From contig JAXGMN010000034.1 in NCBI GenBank assembly GCA_040768665.1, forward strand, positions 62,001-126,000: a stretch of DNA of 64,000 nucleotides, read 5' to 3'. Below are positions 55,303 to 64,000 of this stretch, one piece after another. Source of the DNA: JABWBD01 sp040768665. GTDB lineage: Bacteria; Planctomycetota; Planctomycetia; Pirellulales; Thermoguttaceae. The notes under the pieces were generated by a model that was given only the letters and a program-made list of their open reading frames with translations, had not been told where the DNA came from and ran no database searches. Position 1 is the first letter of the stretch. Each line of letters begins with the position of its first letter. The translations under genes were made by a program, and so were the position numbers.

Positions 55303-57215
55303 GATGCATCTCCATCGTTCACGCGGGATCTTATCTTTACCGTAATCGCTGCCGCCTTGACCGGCTCTGCCAGGTCGATCCCCAGCCGCGTCGGAATCCG
55401 TCCTCCGGACAGGTCTTCTTCGATCTTCTCCGCGCGCACCGCGAAATCGGTCCCTTGGGCTTCGATCGTCACGGCGACTGCGTTTTCGCCCTCGCCGATC
55501 AACAGCCGATCGGCGGCCGGCTGGGTCCAATCCGAGAACGTGATCAACGCGGTGCCGAACTGCTGCGGCGACGAGAACTGCACGGAATCGGTTACCGAGA
55601 GACCGCCGCCATTCTCCCGCGAGAATACGAATTCCCTTTCGAGTTTGACCAACTCTTTGACGTCGTAGGCCCCGCGCAGATCCAGCACGACCGTGTCGGC
55701 CGCGTCCGTGAACTCAGCCTTGAGCACCTTGGCGGCCGCACTGCGGCCCGTTCGCTGCAGTCGCTTGGCGACCAGCGGCACCGGATGGCCGAACGAATTG
55801 AGCACGCCGCTCTCATACCGCTTTGCGCTGAACGTACGCGCGGTGTAGACTTCCGACCCCGGATCCACCAACGGAATGCTTTTTCCCGCCGCGACGAGAT
55901 AGGACCCGACGTCGTTGTGGTTGTGGTGTTCGGCGTTGTGTCCGCCCTTGAGCGCCACGCCGACGCCTCGGCTTCTACCCGGCGGCCGGCAAACCACCAC
56001 CCCTGCCTCTTCGAACCAGTCGCGGAGCGCCGCGGTCTCGCCCGCCTCATCCGCAGGCGGCGTTTGGCTGGCGGAATTCGCAAACCGGTACAGCCCGAAC
56101 TCGAACAGGGAAGTCGTCGGACCGGCGGCCAGCAGCAGGTGCTTTGCCTCCACCTCCTTCAACCCCCAGCCGAACCGCCGGCTGAGATAGGCCATCAGTT
56201 CCGGATCCGGCCGCGCCGTGACCGAGCAATCGGCGAATGCCGGATAGATCCCCGGCAGGATCTCCAGGCGGCTCGCGAACCGGGCGATCGGTTCGACGCG
56301 AGGTTCTTTCATCGGATCGAGTTTGCCGCCGGTCGCCTGGCTGAGAGTCTCCGCCAGCAGGACATAGTGCCCGAAGCCGTAGTTCCAGTATCCCAGGCCC
56401 TCGGAACAATACCCGTCGGCAGTAAAGCCCCGCAGGAAGTAGTCGATGAGCTTCTCGGCCGACGCGGCAAACAGCGCCCGGCGGTCGCGCGACTCGACTG
56501 CGGCCAGCGCCGCGCCGGCCACTCCCGCGTGGCACACGGCGTTCCAGTTGTTGGTTCCGGTGACCCACCACATCCGCGGCTTGCCGGTCTTCACGCAGTT
56601 CTCATACGGGGCGAAGATACGTCGCTCCAGCTCTGCCTGGATCCGCGTGCGGCACTCGGCGCTGAGCCGGTCTCCCAGCCACCACGCGGCGGTCGCCAGG
56701 TTCCAACCGGTGGCCGACGAGTTCAGGTCGACGTCGATTTCGCGGCCGTAGAAGTTGTTCAGGCCGCGGTCATGGGCCGGCATCACCCAGGTCTTCTCGG
56801 AGCATACGGCTTCGATCGCCTCTTCGATAGCGGACAAGAAGCGGCCTCGGTTCTCGATGCACTCGGCCAGCACCAGCGCCGGAAACCGCGAGTGGCGGGT
56901 CCGCTGCACGCGCTGGTAGCGGGTCCGGTTGCCATTGCGCGAGAATTCCAGGTAGACTTCATCGCTCGCTTCCGGCAGCGGTTGCTTGACCAGTTCCCTG
57001 GCCCGGGCGACGACGCCTGAAAAATGCGGGCTCGCGCCCACGGCATCCCAGGCCTCCCGGTCCGAGATCGGCCGGCCGACGCCGGTGGGCGTTGCCGGCA
57101 GCATCCGCGTCAGTTCCTCGATCCGGCTCGCATGTGGTAGAAGCTCGGCGCCAGCGATCGGCGACGACGGAGAACACAAAATGGCAACGACAGCGAGACA
57201 ACAGGTGGGCTTCAT
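55299..57215 (-). CDS. Secreted heparinase II/III-like polysaccharide lyase
   Basis: About 638 aa from the ATG at 57215, which directly precedes the signal (CCLAVVAILCSPSSPIAGAE). The N-terminal 370 residues form an alpha/alpha toroid (GREIDVDLNSSATGWNLATA, GTNNWNAVCHAGVAGAALAA). The C-terminal part is a beta-sandwich beginning near GGHNAEHHNHNDVGSYLVAA, the metal and catalytic histidine segment of heparinase II/III-like lyases. It probably cleaves an acidic polysaccharide. The stop overlaps the next gene by four bases, so the two form an operon. Confidence 0.88.
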   Translation of the reverse strand: MKPTCCLAVVAILCSPSSPIAGAELLPHASRIEELTRMLPATPTGVGRPISDREAWDAVGASPHFSGVVARARELVKQPLPEASDEVYLEFSRNGNRTRYQRVQRTRHSRFPALVLAECIENRGRFLSAIEEAIEAVCSEKTWVMPAHDRGLNNFYGREIDVDLNSSATGWNLATAAWWLGDRLSAECRTRIQAELERRIFAPYENCVKTGKPRMWWVTGTNNWNAVCHAGVAGAALAAVESRDRRALFAASAEKLIDYFLRGFTADGYCSEGLGYWNYGFGHYVLLAETLSQATGGKLDPMKEPRVEPIARFASRLEILPGIYPAFADCSVTARPDPELMAYLSRRFGWGLKEVEAKHLLLAAGPTTSLFEFGLYRFANSASQTPPADEAGETAALRDWFEEAGVVVCRPPGRSRGVGVALKGGHNAEHHNHNDVGSYLVAAGKSIPLVDPGSEVYTARTFSAKRYESGVLNSFGHPVPLVAKRLQRTGRSAAAKVLKAEFTDAADTVVLDLRGAYDVKELVKLEREFVFSRENGGGLSVTDSVQFSSPQQFGTALITFSDWTQPAADRLLIGEGENAVAVTIEAQGTDFAVRAEKIEEDLSGGRIPTRLGIDLAEPVKAAAITVKIRSRVNDGDAS

Positions 57216-57691
57216 CGTGGGCTCCAGCAGCGGTGGGAATGTCTGTGACGGGGCGTCTCGGCAGCCATCGAAAACGCCTCCCCGACTCATCCGCAACCGC
57301 TCTACTCAGCAGTCTCCAGCGGTCTCCGCGGTGCTCCATGCTGTCTTCGACGGGTGCCTTGTTCCGTTGTAGCAGCCGAGCGCGGCAATTTGAAGAGAGT
57401 CATCGGTCATTGGGCGAAGAGGTGCGGGCAGATCCATGTTTTCGGCGAACATCTTTGGGGCCAAAACGGCACAACGACGCCGAACCGTGGACTCGTCCTT
57501 GACGGCGTGTGTGAACGGCAATTCCTTCTTCGCGATCGAGCAGGCTCGAACGGGGCTACGCCGATGTGACGGTGCCGCCCGACGCGCATTTCAGCTTCGG
57601 GGCGAAACTGGTAGACTTCCCGAGCGCGTGCCGTTTGCCGCGATCTGCTGGCGAGGCACGCTGTCCGACGCTCCCAAGTCAGATTGAAGTT
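57216..57691. other. Intergenic region with a degenerate MITE half
   Basis: About 475 bases with no convincing gene. Bases 57405-57475 match the right half of the 123-bp MITE in reverse orientation (for example GGGCAGATCCATGTTTTCGG), with several changes. It precedes the tRNA remnant. Confidence 0.6.
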
Positions 57692-57725
<34 letters not shown>

Positions 57726-57759
57726 GTCTGTTCCTTATTGCATGCCCCGTTCTTGCGGG

Positions 57760-59160
57760 GTGTTGCTGAGCGTAGAGTCGTCCGAAGCCGCAATTTGCAG
57801 GGGTTTTAGGGCATTCTCTGAACCGGCAGGTATCTTCAGTCTTGCTCTGAGTTACTCCGAGTGTCCACCGTCGCGCACCGCATGCTGCCTTCTGCTGCCA
57901 GCTTTCCGCCCGGTGCTTCTTTGCCCTTCCGTCCCGGTCGCTCTCGGCAGCACTTCGGTCTGCTCCGGTCAACATCGACGGGAATCGTCCCACTGTAACC
58001 GCTTGACCCGGAAACAAATGGCCGTAAGTGTCCATCGTGAGTGATCGACGAGTGCCATGACTTCTTTGACCTCATTGGGATGGGATCCGGCCATCGCCGT
58101 CCGCACCATTGTGCCTCAGGCTATGGAAATCGAGCGTCTCCCCTCATGGTTCACCACCGCCAGAAATCGCTTTGCTCGCGCGCGTATTCGTTCCTGAGGA
58201 TCGCGGTCTGCCGCCTTCTTCGCCTTTCTGGCGGCTTCCAGGTCGGCCAGATCATTGCTGCACACTTCCAGTCGGCATAGCGAATACTGGGGCACGGGGG
58301 TCTTCCGGTTCAGGTGCTGTCGCAGTTCGGCCTGTATCCGCCTGAATGTACTGGCGAGAGCTTCTTTCTTGTTTTCGTGTTCGAGGCTTTGCAGATGATG
58401 TAGAGGCTTGGTGGCATCCGGGTATAGCCGTCCACGCGTTAGGGACCGCAGCTCCGCGGATGCCGTCTGTCTGGATCGCCATTAAGCGTGCAGCCAACAT
58501 CCGCTCCTCCGCCGCCATCTCGTTGCTCACGCACCCTCGGAAAGCGTCTGCCCGAACGAACCAGGTCCATTCCTCCGGCAGCAACATTCGCCGCTCGTAA
58601 CGCCGGTCGGTCTTCGGGTTCGGCGCTTCTTGACCGATGCCAGGGGGTCAACCGGCAGTTCCCGTGGACAGCCAGCCAGCGGCGTGAATCATGACGGCCG
58701 TCAGTCGGGCCTGGACCGTCCACGGCACGACCGCTTCTTGCCCAATTCCACCGCGTAGAGGTTAACCTTGTCAGCCGTCATGTCCCCCGCCGTGCCAAAC
58801 CGCATTTATCGCAAATCTCCGAATAAACGCTACAGTTCGGCTCACATGATCCTCGCTTCCATTCGCTGCCTGTAGTTTTCGCCTCGTAATCCACCAGATG
58901 CTCCGAGATGGACCGGCGAGACTGCTGGCCCGATGCGTCTCCAACCGCGGATCAACCGCCTTCCCGTCTCCGACCGCGTCCGCGTCTTTCTTGGCGGCGA
59001 TCCGCCTGGCGCTTTCCTTGTCCGTCGTCTTCGTGCTCGCGGTGCATCGTTTTCCGTTGTGGTCGAACCACATGACGATATACAGGGCCGCTCTGGACGA
59101 GGATGTGCTTCCCGTCAGGAGTGACCGGTGCCGAACCTTGCAGACCGTTCGCCACCCAAC
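57760..59160 (-). pseudogene. Tyrosine recombinase/integrase remnant
   Basis: Fragments in three minus-strand frames can be joined: MWFDHNGKRCTASTKTTDKE (near 59060), LQAANGSEDHVSRTVAFIRR (near 58840), PKTDRRYERRMLLPEEWTW (near 58570), AWLAMAGSHPNEVKEV-type sequence (near 58080) and MDTYGHLFPGQAVTVGRFPS (near 58030). Together they follow the order of a phage-type integrase, with a core-binding domain then the catalytic domain, ending at the conserved Tyr (DTYGHLFPGQ). Frameshifts and stops are frequent. It abuts the truncated tRNA, the usual position of such an integrase. Confidence 0.75.
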
Positions 59161-59404
59161 ACGTGAAGAACTCGGACGTGCCCGCCTTCGACCGCCACTC
59201 CTCGCGCAACCCGCGACATGCTGACCAGAGGCTATTCCATTCGCCACCTTTGCACCGTCGGAAGAGGAACGATCTTCTCCGTGACCGTCGCGCTGCCCGG
59301 CAGGCAGGGTCATTTCTTCGTGCGTCGGAAAAACGCTTGCCGTATCCGCTACCTCTCTTTCGCTGCCCTCCAACACAGCTTCTTACGATCGACGCCTCCT
59401 TGAC

Positions 59405-59600
59405 GACCTGATCTCCAAAGCGAGCGCTCGGCGACGGCTTCAAGCGACTCGATCCGCAGGCCCCCACCGGCAACGAACCGGCTCAGGGCCGCCTGATCGA
59501 CGCCAGACCTTTTGACTGACCTCATATCGGGACCGGCCGCTGGCGACCAGGGCTCGTCGAACAAATCCGCCTTGGAGTTTTTCTTCGTCGCAGCGGCCAT
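59405..59600 (-). pseudogene. XRE-type helix-turn-helix regulator remnant
   Basis: From the ATG at 59600, MAAATKKNSKADLFDEPW is followed by SGVDQAALSRFVAGGGLRIE and ALALEIRSSR, but a second frame is needed to supply SGRSRYEVSQK and the end. The sequence is the typical HTH of planctomycete element regulators. At least two frameshifts are present. Confidence 0.65.
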
Positions 59601-59619
59601 TGTAACCTCCGCTTGTGGT

Positions 59620-60500
59620 TGTCAAGCGAATCGAGTGCGATGAAATTGCGTGGCCTGTGACGGCCCAGCATCCGCGTCAAACACGGCGAGTCTTGGACCT
59701 TGCCCCTTGCGCCCACCGCCCTGCGAGAATCACGCGCGGTGGAGCCATCCGAGGTATGTTCGCGCTCTCCTTCCCCCACCTTGAACTGTGCGGGGTCCGC
59801 CAGCACCTTGATGACCTTGCTGACCAGATCGGTCACACTCGCCATGAGCCCTCGCCTGCGTTTGCTGGCAGCTTCTGGATTGAAATGCCGCGTCCAGAGG
59901 ACCCAGGATCCGGTCGATCTCCACCTGGACAGCCACCGGCACGCCCCTTGAGTTCTCCTCGAACGGGCTCATCAAGGTCGTTAGTATCTCGGCGACCTCG
60001 TCGAGACTCGGGTCAACATCCTCGATCGTCCCTCCGCCGCGCTTTCCTTGCTTGCGTCATCGCCTTCGGCCAGAATCCGCTCGAAAAACTGGTTCCAGCC
60101 TCCGGGCCCATTGGAGCAGCGACCACGCCCCAGGGCATCTTCAGCTTCGCCTTCTTGTTTTCCAAATACTGCGTCATGCCGCGACGTGTCGTCCCAGTCG
60201 GTCAGATCCGGCTCACCGTCTCCGGCCTGTCCACCCAGAGCGTCGAAGTCGAAGAACTCCGGCTCCTCCGTCTCCGGCCGGTGCGTACTTCTGACGCATT
60301 GCTTCCCAGGCCATCGAAATCGCCTCGTTCCGTCTCGTCCCCTGGGACCGGAGATCGTCACTGCGGCTTCTTTGTACGCCGACGCCTCCTCCCACCGTCC
60401 CTCTCTCCGCAGACGCTCTGTCCTTTCGCCCCTACTTTCCATTTCGCATTCCTTCTTTTGGGAATCCACATCTTCCGTCGTGTGACGCGTGTCGCGCGAC
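59620..60500 (-). pseudogene. Remnants of small element genes
   Basis: Three short remnants are visible on the minus strand: MASVTDLVSKVIKVLADPAQ from 59845, SPFEENSRGVPVAVQVEIDR near 59950, and MESRGERTERLRREGRWEEA near 60440 with EAISMAWEAMRQKYAPAGDG in another frame. The last resembles short helical proteins found in planctomycete mobile elements. All are broken. None could be assigned a function. Confidence 0.45.
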
Positions 60501-60664
60501 ATAGCCGTCCGACTCCGGGCCGGCTCTCAAGTTGTCCAGCGTTCAATCGAGCGTGCTTGTAGCAGTCCCGCCAACCCGACTATGAACTTCTCCCATGCCG
60601 AAACGACGTCCCCATCACTCCTTCGCCCCTCACGGGCGCGCTTGCTATCCTTGCTGGCTGATCC

Positions 60665-60682
60665 AGTGACACGCTGTCATCT
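60665..60682. repeat. Palindromic operator-like site, copy 1
   Basis: AGTGACACGCTGTCATCT is an imperfect palindrome followed by TGATCGCC. A closely similar site is at 61978-61996. Both lie in the decayed element. Confidence 0.45.
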
Positions 60683-60695
60683 GATCGCCGGAGGC

Positions 60696-61890
60696 TCAGT
60701 CGCCCAAGTATCGGTACATTAACTCGCGGCTCCTGTCCTCCCGCGTTCCACGCTTCACAAGTTCGAGCACGCTATCCACCTTAATACGTTCATCCACCGG
60801 GCTCGATGATGGATGCCCAGCAACTCGCCCCGGCCCGCTGCGGACAAAAAGCGGCTCTACCCCGCTCCGCCTTTGAAGCTCTTTGCATAGAGCCACCAGC
60901 AACCTGATCTGGTCGCTGTCGTACTGCATCGCGATGACCGGCGGGCAACTGCCCGGCAGCTATTTTGAATATCGCAACCCATCGGCCCCTCGCTGGAAAC
61001 TTGACCTTGGGCCACCCCTCGCCAAAGTCGAACCACGTCTGGTCGAACTCCTGCGTTTTGATGGACGGGCCAAACGCCCACCATCGGCACTGCGTACGGC
61101 GAGCGACTGGACCGTCGGCCATACCAGGGATCCTTCAAGGCCCGAGCGAACTCGAACAACACCCGGTGCCTCTGTCCAGTCCGCTTGGCAGCGTGCGCGG
61201 TGTTGGCGGACATCACGGCATCCCCGTCCGGAACCATCTCCGAGACCTCGGCCAGACGGAGACCCCTGGTATATGTCTTTGCGTCTCTGCGCTCTGTGTC
61301 GCTTTGACGCCATAAGAAGGCGTCCAGCCATGCGGACGGCAACGGCTCCAATGGTGTGGCGAGATCGACCTCCCCAAGCGTACGGAACGCCGCTTCTATG
61401 ACGCGAGGGTGGACCGACGATGTATCCCGCCGTCTCCTTTCACGTCCACACCCGGCGCAGCCCCTGGCGATTTCGGACCGTCGCCCGGATGGGCAAAAGA
61501 GTAGGTGCCGACCGCCACCGCCAGTTCTGGCAATTGGGCCACCAAACAGCGCTCAAGTCGTCTCTGCAACACGTCAGACCATGTTCGCCGCCATGACGCG
61601 GGTCGATGTCGAGCACAACCAAATTGCTCTCCTGCCCGTAGCGATCCCCACGTTCGCGTAGCCGGACGTCCAACCGCCCTGCCGACAACATCCGAGTGCA
61701 GCCTCGCGTATCCGTACACGTCCGTGTCATGGTGCGACTGTTTCCGCAACACCTGGCTAAGCATCCACCTTGCCTTGTCGGCATGACTCGGGTTCGACAA
61801 GAACCGCTCCGGATCGAATGCCTCGGGAACCCAAACACCCGGCGCTCGCTTGACTTGCGCCGATGCATCGGATAAATTGACCATTGTCAC
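60696..61890 (-). pseudogene. Broken element gene of the planctomycete integrated element
   Basis: Pieces in several minus-strand frames appear in the order AFDPERFLSNPSHADKARWM, LRKQSHHDTDVYGYARLHSD, RTGQRHRVLFEFARALKD, EFDQTWFDFGEGWPKVKFP and IRLLVALCKELQRRSGVEPL, ending MYRYLGD. They look like an element-encoded protein of about 390 aa with a winged-helix-like C-terminus. A replication role is possible but not shown. Many frameshifts are present. Confidence 0.5.
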
Positions 61891-61977
61891 AAATCTCCCT
61901 GCCCGTCCCGGCTATCCGCCAAGAACTGCCGTCACGGGCTTTTTTATGCGCGAAGGCGTGCCAGCTTGGGGCTGCGG

Positions 61978-61996
61978 AGGTGACACGCTGTCACCT
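61978..61996. repeat. Palindromic operator-like site, copy 2
   Basis: AGGTGACACGCTGTCACCT is a perfect 8-bp-arm palindrome (arms AGGTGACA and TGTCACCT), followed by AATCGCC. It matches copy 1 at 60665-60682, so it may bind a regulator of the element. Confidence 0.5.
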
Positions 61997-62083
61997 AATC
62001 GCCTATGGAGATCCGTCTCCTGTCGCGCGAGTCCATCCATGGGAACGTGCGCGAACCACCGTTGGCCGCACACGGTGGCCGGA

Positions 62084-62287
62084 CTATGCGGCCGGTTGCT
62101 TTAGAGAGTCGACGTACCGATCGAGGTCGTCGAGGTCAATTACGACGGTTCGGCCGATCCTGGCACAAGGAATCTTGCGGTCTTTCACCAGTTTGTCCAA
62201 CTGCCTGACGCTGACACAGAGATACTCCGCCGCTTGTCGACGACGGGCACGACGCTTTAGAGCTACTCGAACTTGTTCCTCGCTCAT
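62084..62287 (-). CDS. Excisionase-type helix-turn-helix protein
   Basis: A 67-aa protein: RRRQAAEYLCVSVRQLDKLV followed by ARIGRTVVIDLDDLDRYVDS. This is the MerR-like HTH_17 fold of excisionases. The frame is intact, unlike its neighbours. It would help excise the element or regulate it. The element is otherwise largely decayed. Confidence 0.82.
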   Translation of the reverse strand: MSEEQVRVALKRRARRRQAAEYLCVSVRQLDKLVKDRKIPCARIGRTVVIDLDDLDRYVDSLKQPAA

Positions 62288-62504
62288 TAGGTCCAGTCCT
62301 TATCCAACCCACAACCGTGCGCTCGCGGTATTGCGATTGCTGGGCACCATTGTACCATAAGTCGCCTTATGACGCAAACCGCTGAACCGCATGTCACCCC
62401 AAACCGTCATCGCTCATATTGCCGCTAACGAAAACAGTCAACATTGAAGAGAATTGAAGAGAAAGTTCACCTTATTCGCACTATGTAACCTGCAAGACGT
62501 CATT
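62288..62504. other. AT-richer intergenic region
   Basis: No gene seen. The composition is less GC-rich than the surroundings; it contains the promoter area of the excisionase-type gene. Confidence 0.4.
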
Positions 62505-62851
62505 AGGTGAGCGATCTGGCAAGCGAACAACGCTACTTACTCTGGAAGTTCTGCCACGAGCACAGCGAAGAGTGGCAAGCCCAACAACGGGCCAACCGGA
62601 AACGGAGTGAGGCGGCGAAGGAGCGACCCAGGAATGCCCGGCCGAGAAGCAGCCGGAGGCGGTCAAGGAGCCCGAGGCCGATGAGCCAGTAGTGGAACAG
62701 AATGTCCCACAACTGGATCGCCACGTCGGCAAGAAAGCCAAGGCCAAGGCATCCAAGACGAATGCGGGCGCCGTCGCGAGAGGTGACACCTTGTCAGCCA
62801 AACGGCCGGATCTCGCCGAGAAAGTCCGCCCTCCTGCAATCTCGCCATAAT
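62505..62851 (+). pseudogene. Short element gene remnant, frameshifted
   Basis: A first frame reads VSDLASEQRYLLWKFCHEHS and RANRKRSEAAKERPR. A second frame continues KQPEAVKEPEADEPVVEQNV, KKAKAKASKTNAGAVARGDT and LSAKRPDLAEKVR before a stop. The end resembles the RPDLAEKVR-type segment of ParB-related or element proteins. A single frameshift near 62635 separates the halves and the 3' part seems shortened. Confidence 0.5.
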
Positions 62852-62859
62852 CTCCCAGG

Positions 62860-64000
62860 CTAGGTCGATGCCGCCCTCTCCAAGTTCAACGTCAGAAGGC
62901 TGGCCAGCAACTCCTCATCCGAAATCCCCAGATCCCACCCATAGGCCGCGAACACTGCCTCATCCAGACGCCGGTGCGCCAGGTCCAGCCAGGTGGGGCG
63001 CTGGTTGTAGAGGTTGGTGAGCGTCCGCTTCTTGAGTTCCTTGGCCGCTTCTTCGTCGCAGGGGACAAGACGCGGATAGCGGACGGTGCCGATGCCGCGG
63101 GCGTTGGGCTTGTGGAGGTAGCGGGACCAGGGGCCGTCGACCGAGCCGGGGAATTCCAGAACCTCCTCCCGCACCCACTCCGGCGGATCCAGCCAGTTGC
63201 TCCGAAGCCGGTCCAACTCCGTCGCCGCCTCACCAATCGCAATCTCCTGCCCCTCCGTCGGCTCGGGGAAGGGGAAGGTCTCGAAACAGGTTGTGGGGGT
63301 GTAACGGAACCCACTTTCGCGCTCCCGGACTTGTGTCCCCTGGGCTCGCGCCCATATCTCATGCACCCGGGAGTGCAGAACGCCCATTGCGTAATCCTCA
63401 CGTGTCGCGAACGCGACAAGTTGGTGATCAGGTAGAATCGCGGGCGCCATCCACGCAAAAACGCGGTGTTTCGATACCACCGTGGTTGCAAGAAACCTGT
63501 CCAGTCGTTCAATGGCGCGTCGCATTTCGGCGCACGGCTCGGCATGCAGCCACCAGTAATCCCGGTATCTCTTTCGCTTGACCTTGTCGCGTTCGGGTTT
63601 CACGACAGACTTTACGATCTCAAATGGCTTCTCGTATCGTGACGCGTCCTCCATCGTCATGTCGTAGCCGAAGTCGATGATCCACACATCTCTCATCCTT
63701 TGCACCACGTCTCGGCCATTGGCCCACAGACGTAACACATCGCTGTTCGGCTTTCCGCTAGGATTGGGCACGCGCAACAACGCGGTAGCTTGCTCAAACG
63801 AGATGTCGAACTGGCCGGCCTTAACATCAGCAATGAAGCCGAAGGCGCGGTTCTTCGGCAAACGCTGCGCCAGGGTGATATCCGCTGCGGCGCTGAGGTT
63901 GGGGTTAATGGACGGCACCTCTTGTCCGTCCAGTGTCTTCGTCGCCTCCGCGCCGTCATCGAATCCAACCATGCTGACGTGCACGTGTGCTCCATCCAGG
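62860..64000 (-). CDS. MmeI-like DNA methyltransferase/restriction protein, C-terminal part
   Basis: 380 codons of the C-terminus; the frame stays open at the right edge (LDGAHVHVSMVGFDDGAEAT), so the N-terminal catalytic parts lie outside. The sequence includes YWWLHAEPCAEMRRAIERLD and VVSKHRVFAWMAPAI, then GVLHSRVHEIWARAQGTQV and PTTCFETFPFPEPT. These match the target-recognition and C-terminal helical regions of MmeI-type class I SAM-dependent methyltransferases, which often join methylation and restriction. It borders the decayed element. Confidence 0.75.
   Translation of the reverse strand, partial: LDGAHVHVSMVGFDDGAEATKTLDGQEVPSINPNLSAAADITLAQRLPKNRAFGFIADVKAGQFDISFEQATALLRVPNPSGKPNSDVLRLWANGRDVVQRMRDVWIIDFGYDMTMEDASRYEKPFEIVKSVVKPERDKVKRKRYRDYWWLHAEPCAEMRRAIERLDRFLATTVVSKHRVFAWMAPAILPDHQLVAFATREDYAMGVLHSRVHEIWARAQGTQVRERESGFRYTPTTCFETFPFPEPTEGQEIAIGEAATELDRLRSNWLDPPEWVREEVLEFPGSVDGPWSRYLHKPNARGIGTVRYPRLVPCDEEAAKELKKRTLTNLYNQRPTWLDLAHRRLDEAVFAAYGWDLGISDEELLASLLTLNLERAAST

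Overview
The window reads as a chromosomal segment of a planctomycete, probably near Pirellulales. This is inferred from GC-rich DNA, adjacent DUF1800 and DUF1501 genes, several very large secreted polysaccharide-degrading proteins, PQQ-propeller and DUF3352-like proteins, and a decayed integrative element whose gene families are typical of the phylum. No rRNA gene or CRISPR array was seen.

Layout. 1-2653: end of gltB, gltD, and a convergent Mrp/ApbC P-loop ATPase. 3.2-10.6 kb: secreted carbohydrate-linked proteins (a Tat-exported DapA-like aldolase, a 1425-aa glycosidase-like protein with a CBM9-like domain, a beta-helix/PKD protein). 10.7-16.7 kb: an addB-addA recombination helicase-nuclease pair. 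17.3-25.9 kb: two giant secreted proteins, a PL26-like exo-rhamnogalacturonan lyase fusion and a LamG/glycosidase-like protein. 26.2-35.6 kb: an accessory island with a Ro60 (TROVE/vWA) gene flanked by two Y RNA-like genes, an ARPP-1 protein, eroded small partners, a GH29 fucosidase, a CBS plus HEPN-like protein, a broken siroheme reductase and a propeller fragment. 35.9-42.3 kb: a GuaA-type ATP-pyrophosphatase, carB and an ABC exporter pair. 42.3-43.4 kb: a five-unit tandem repeat that begins inside the permease 3' end. 43.5-50.9 kb: DUF3352-like, DUF1800, DUF1501, ugd, DUF4058 and hicBA. 51.0-57.2 kb: a second secreted pair, including a heparinase II/III-like lyase. 57.7-62.9 kb: a decayed element anchored in a truncated tRNA gene, with remnants of an integrase, an XRE regulator and element genes plus a small intact excisionase-type HTH gene. 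The right edge cuts an MmeI-like DNA methyltransferase/restriction gene.

The most interesting locus is the Ro60/Y RNA module. The upstream RNA (28051-28184) carries a complete circularly permuted tRNA mimic: anticodon-stem half, variable segment, T arm, four-base-pair acceptor closed by a loop, D arm, then the other anticodon-stem half. It lies within a stem that shares conserved blocks with a second, minimal RNA directly downstream of ro60. The second RNA lacks the tRNA-like insert and ends in an intrinsic terminator. The divergent ARPP-1 gene and the flanking small proteins suggest an RNA quality-control or RNA-repair/defence island that is partly decaying.

The window also holds a non-autonomous 123-bp mobile element (three copies and a half copy) with 9-bp target duplications. 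One copy is inserted in frame in the siroheme reductase gene.
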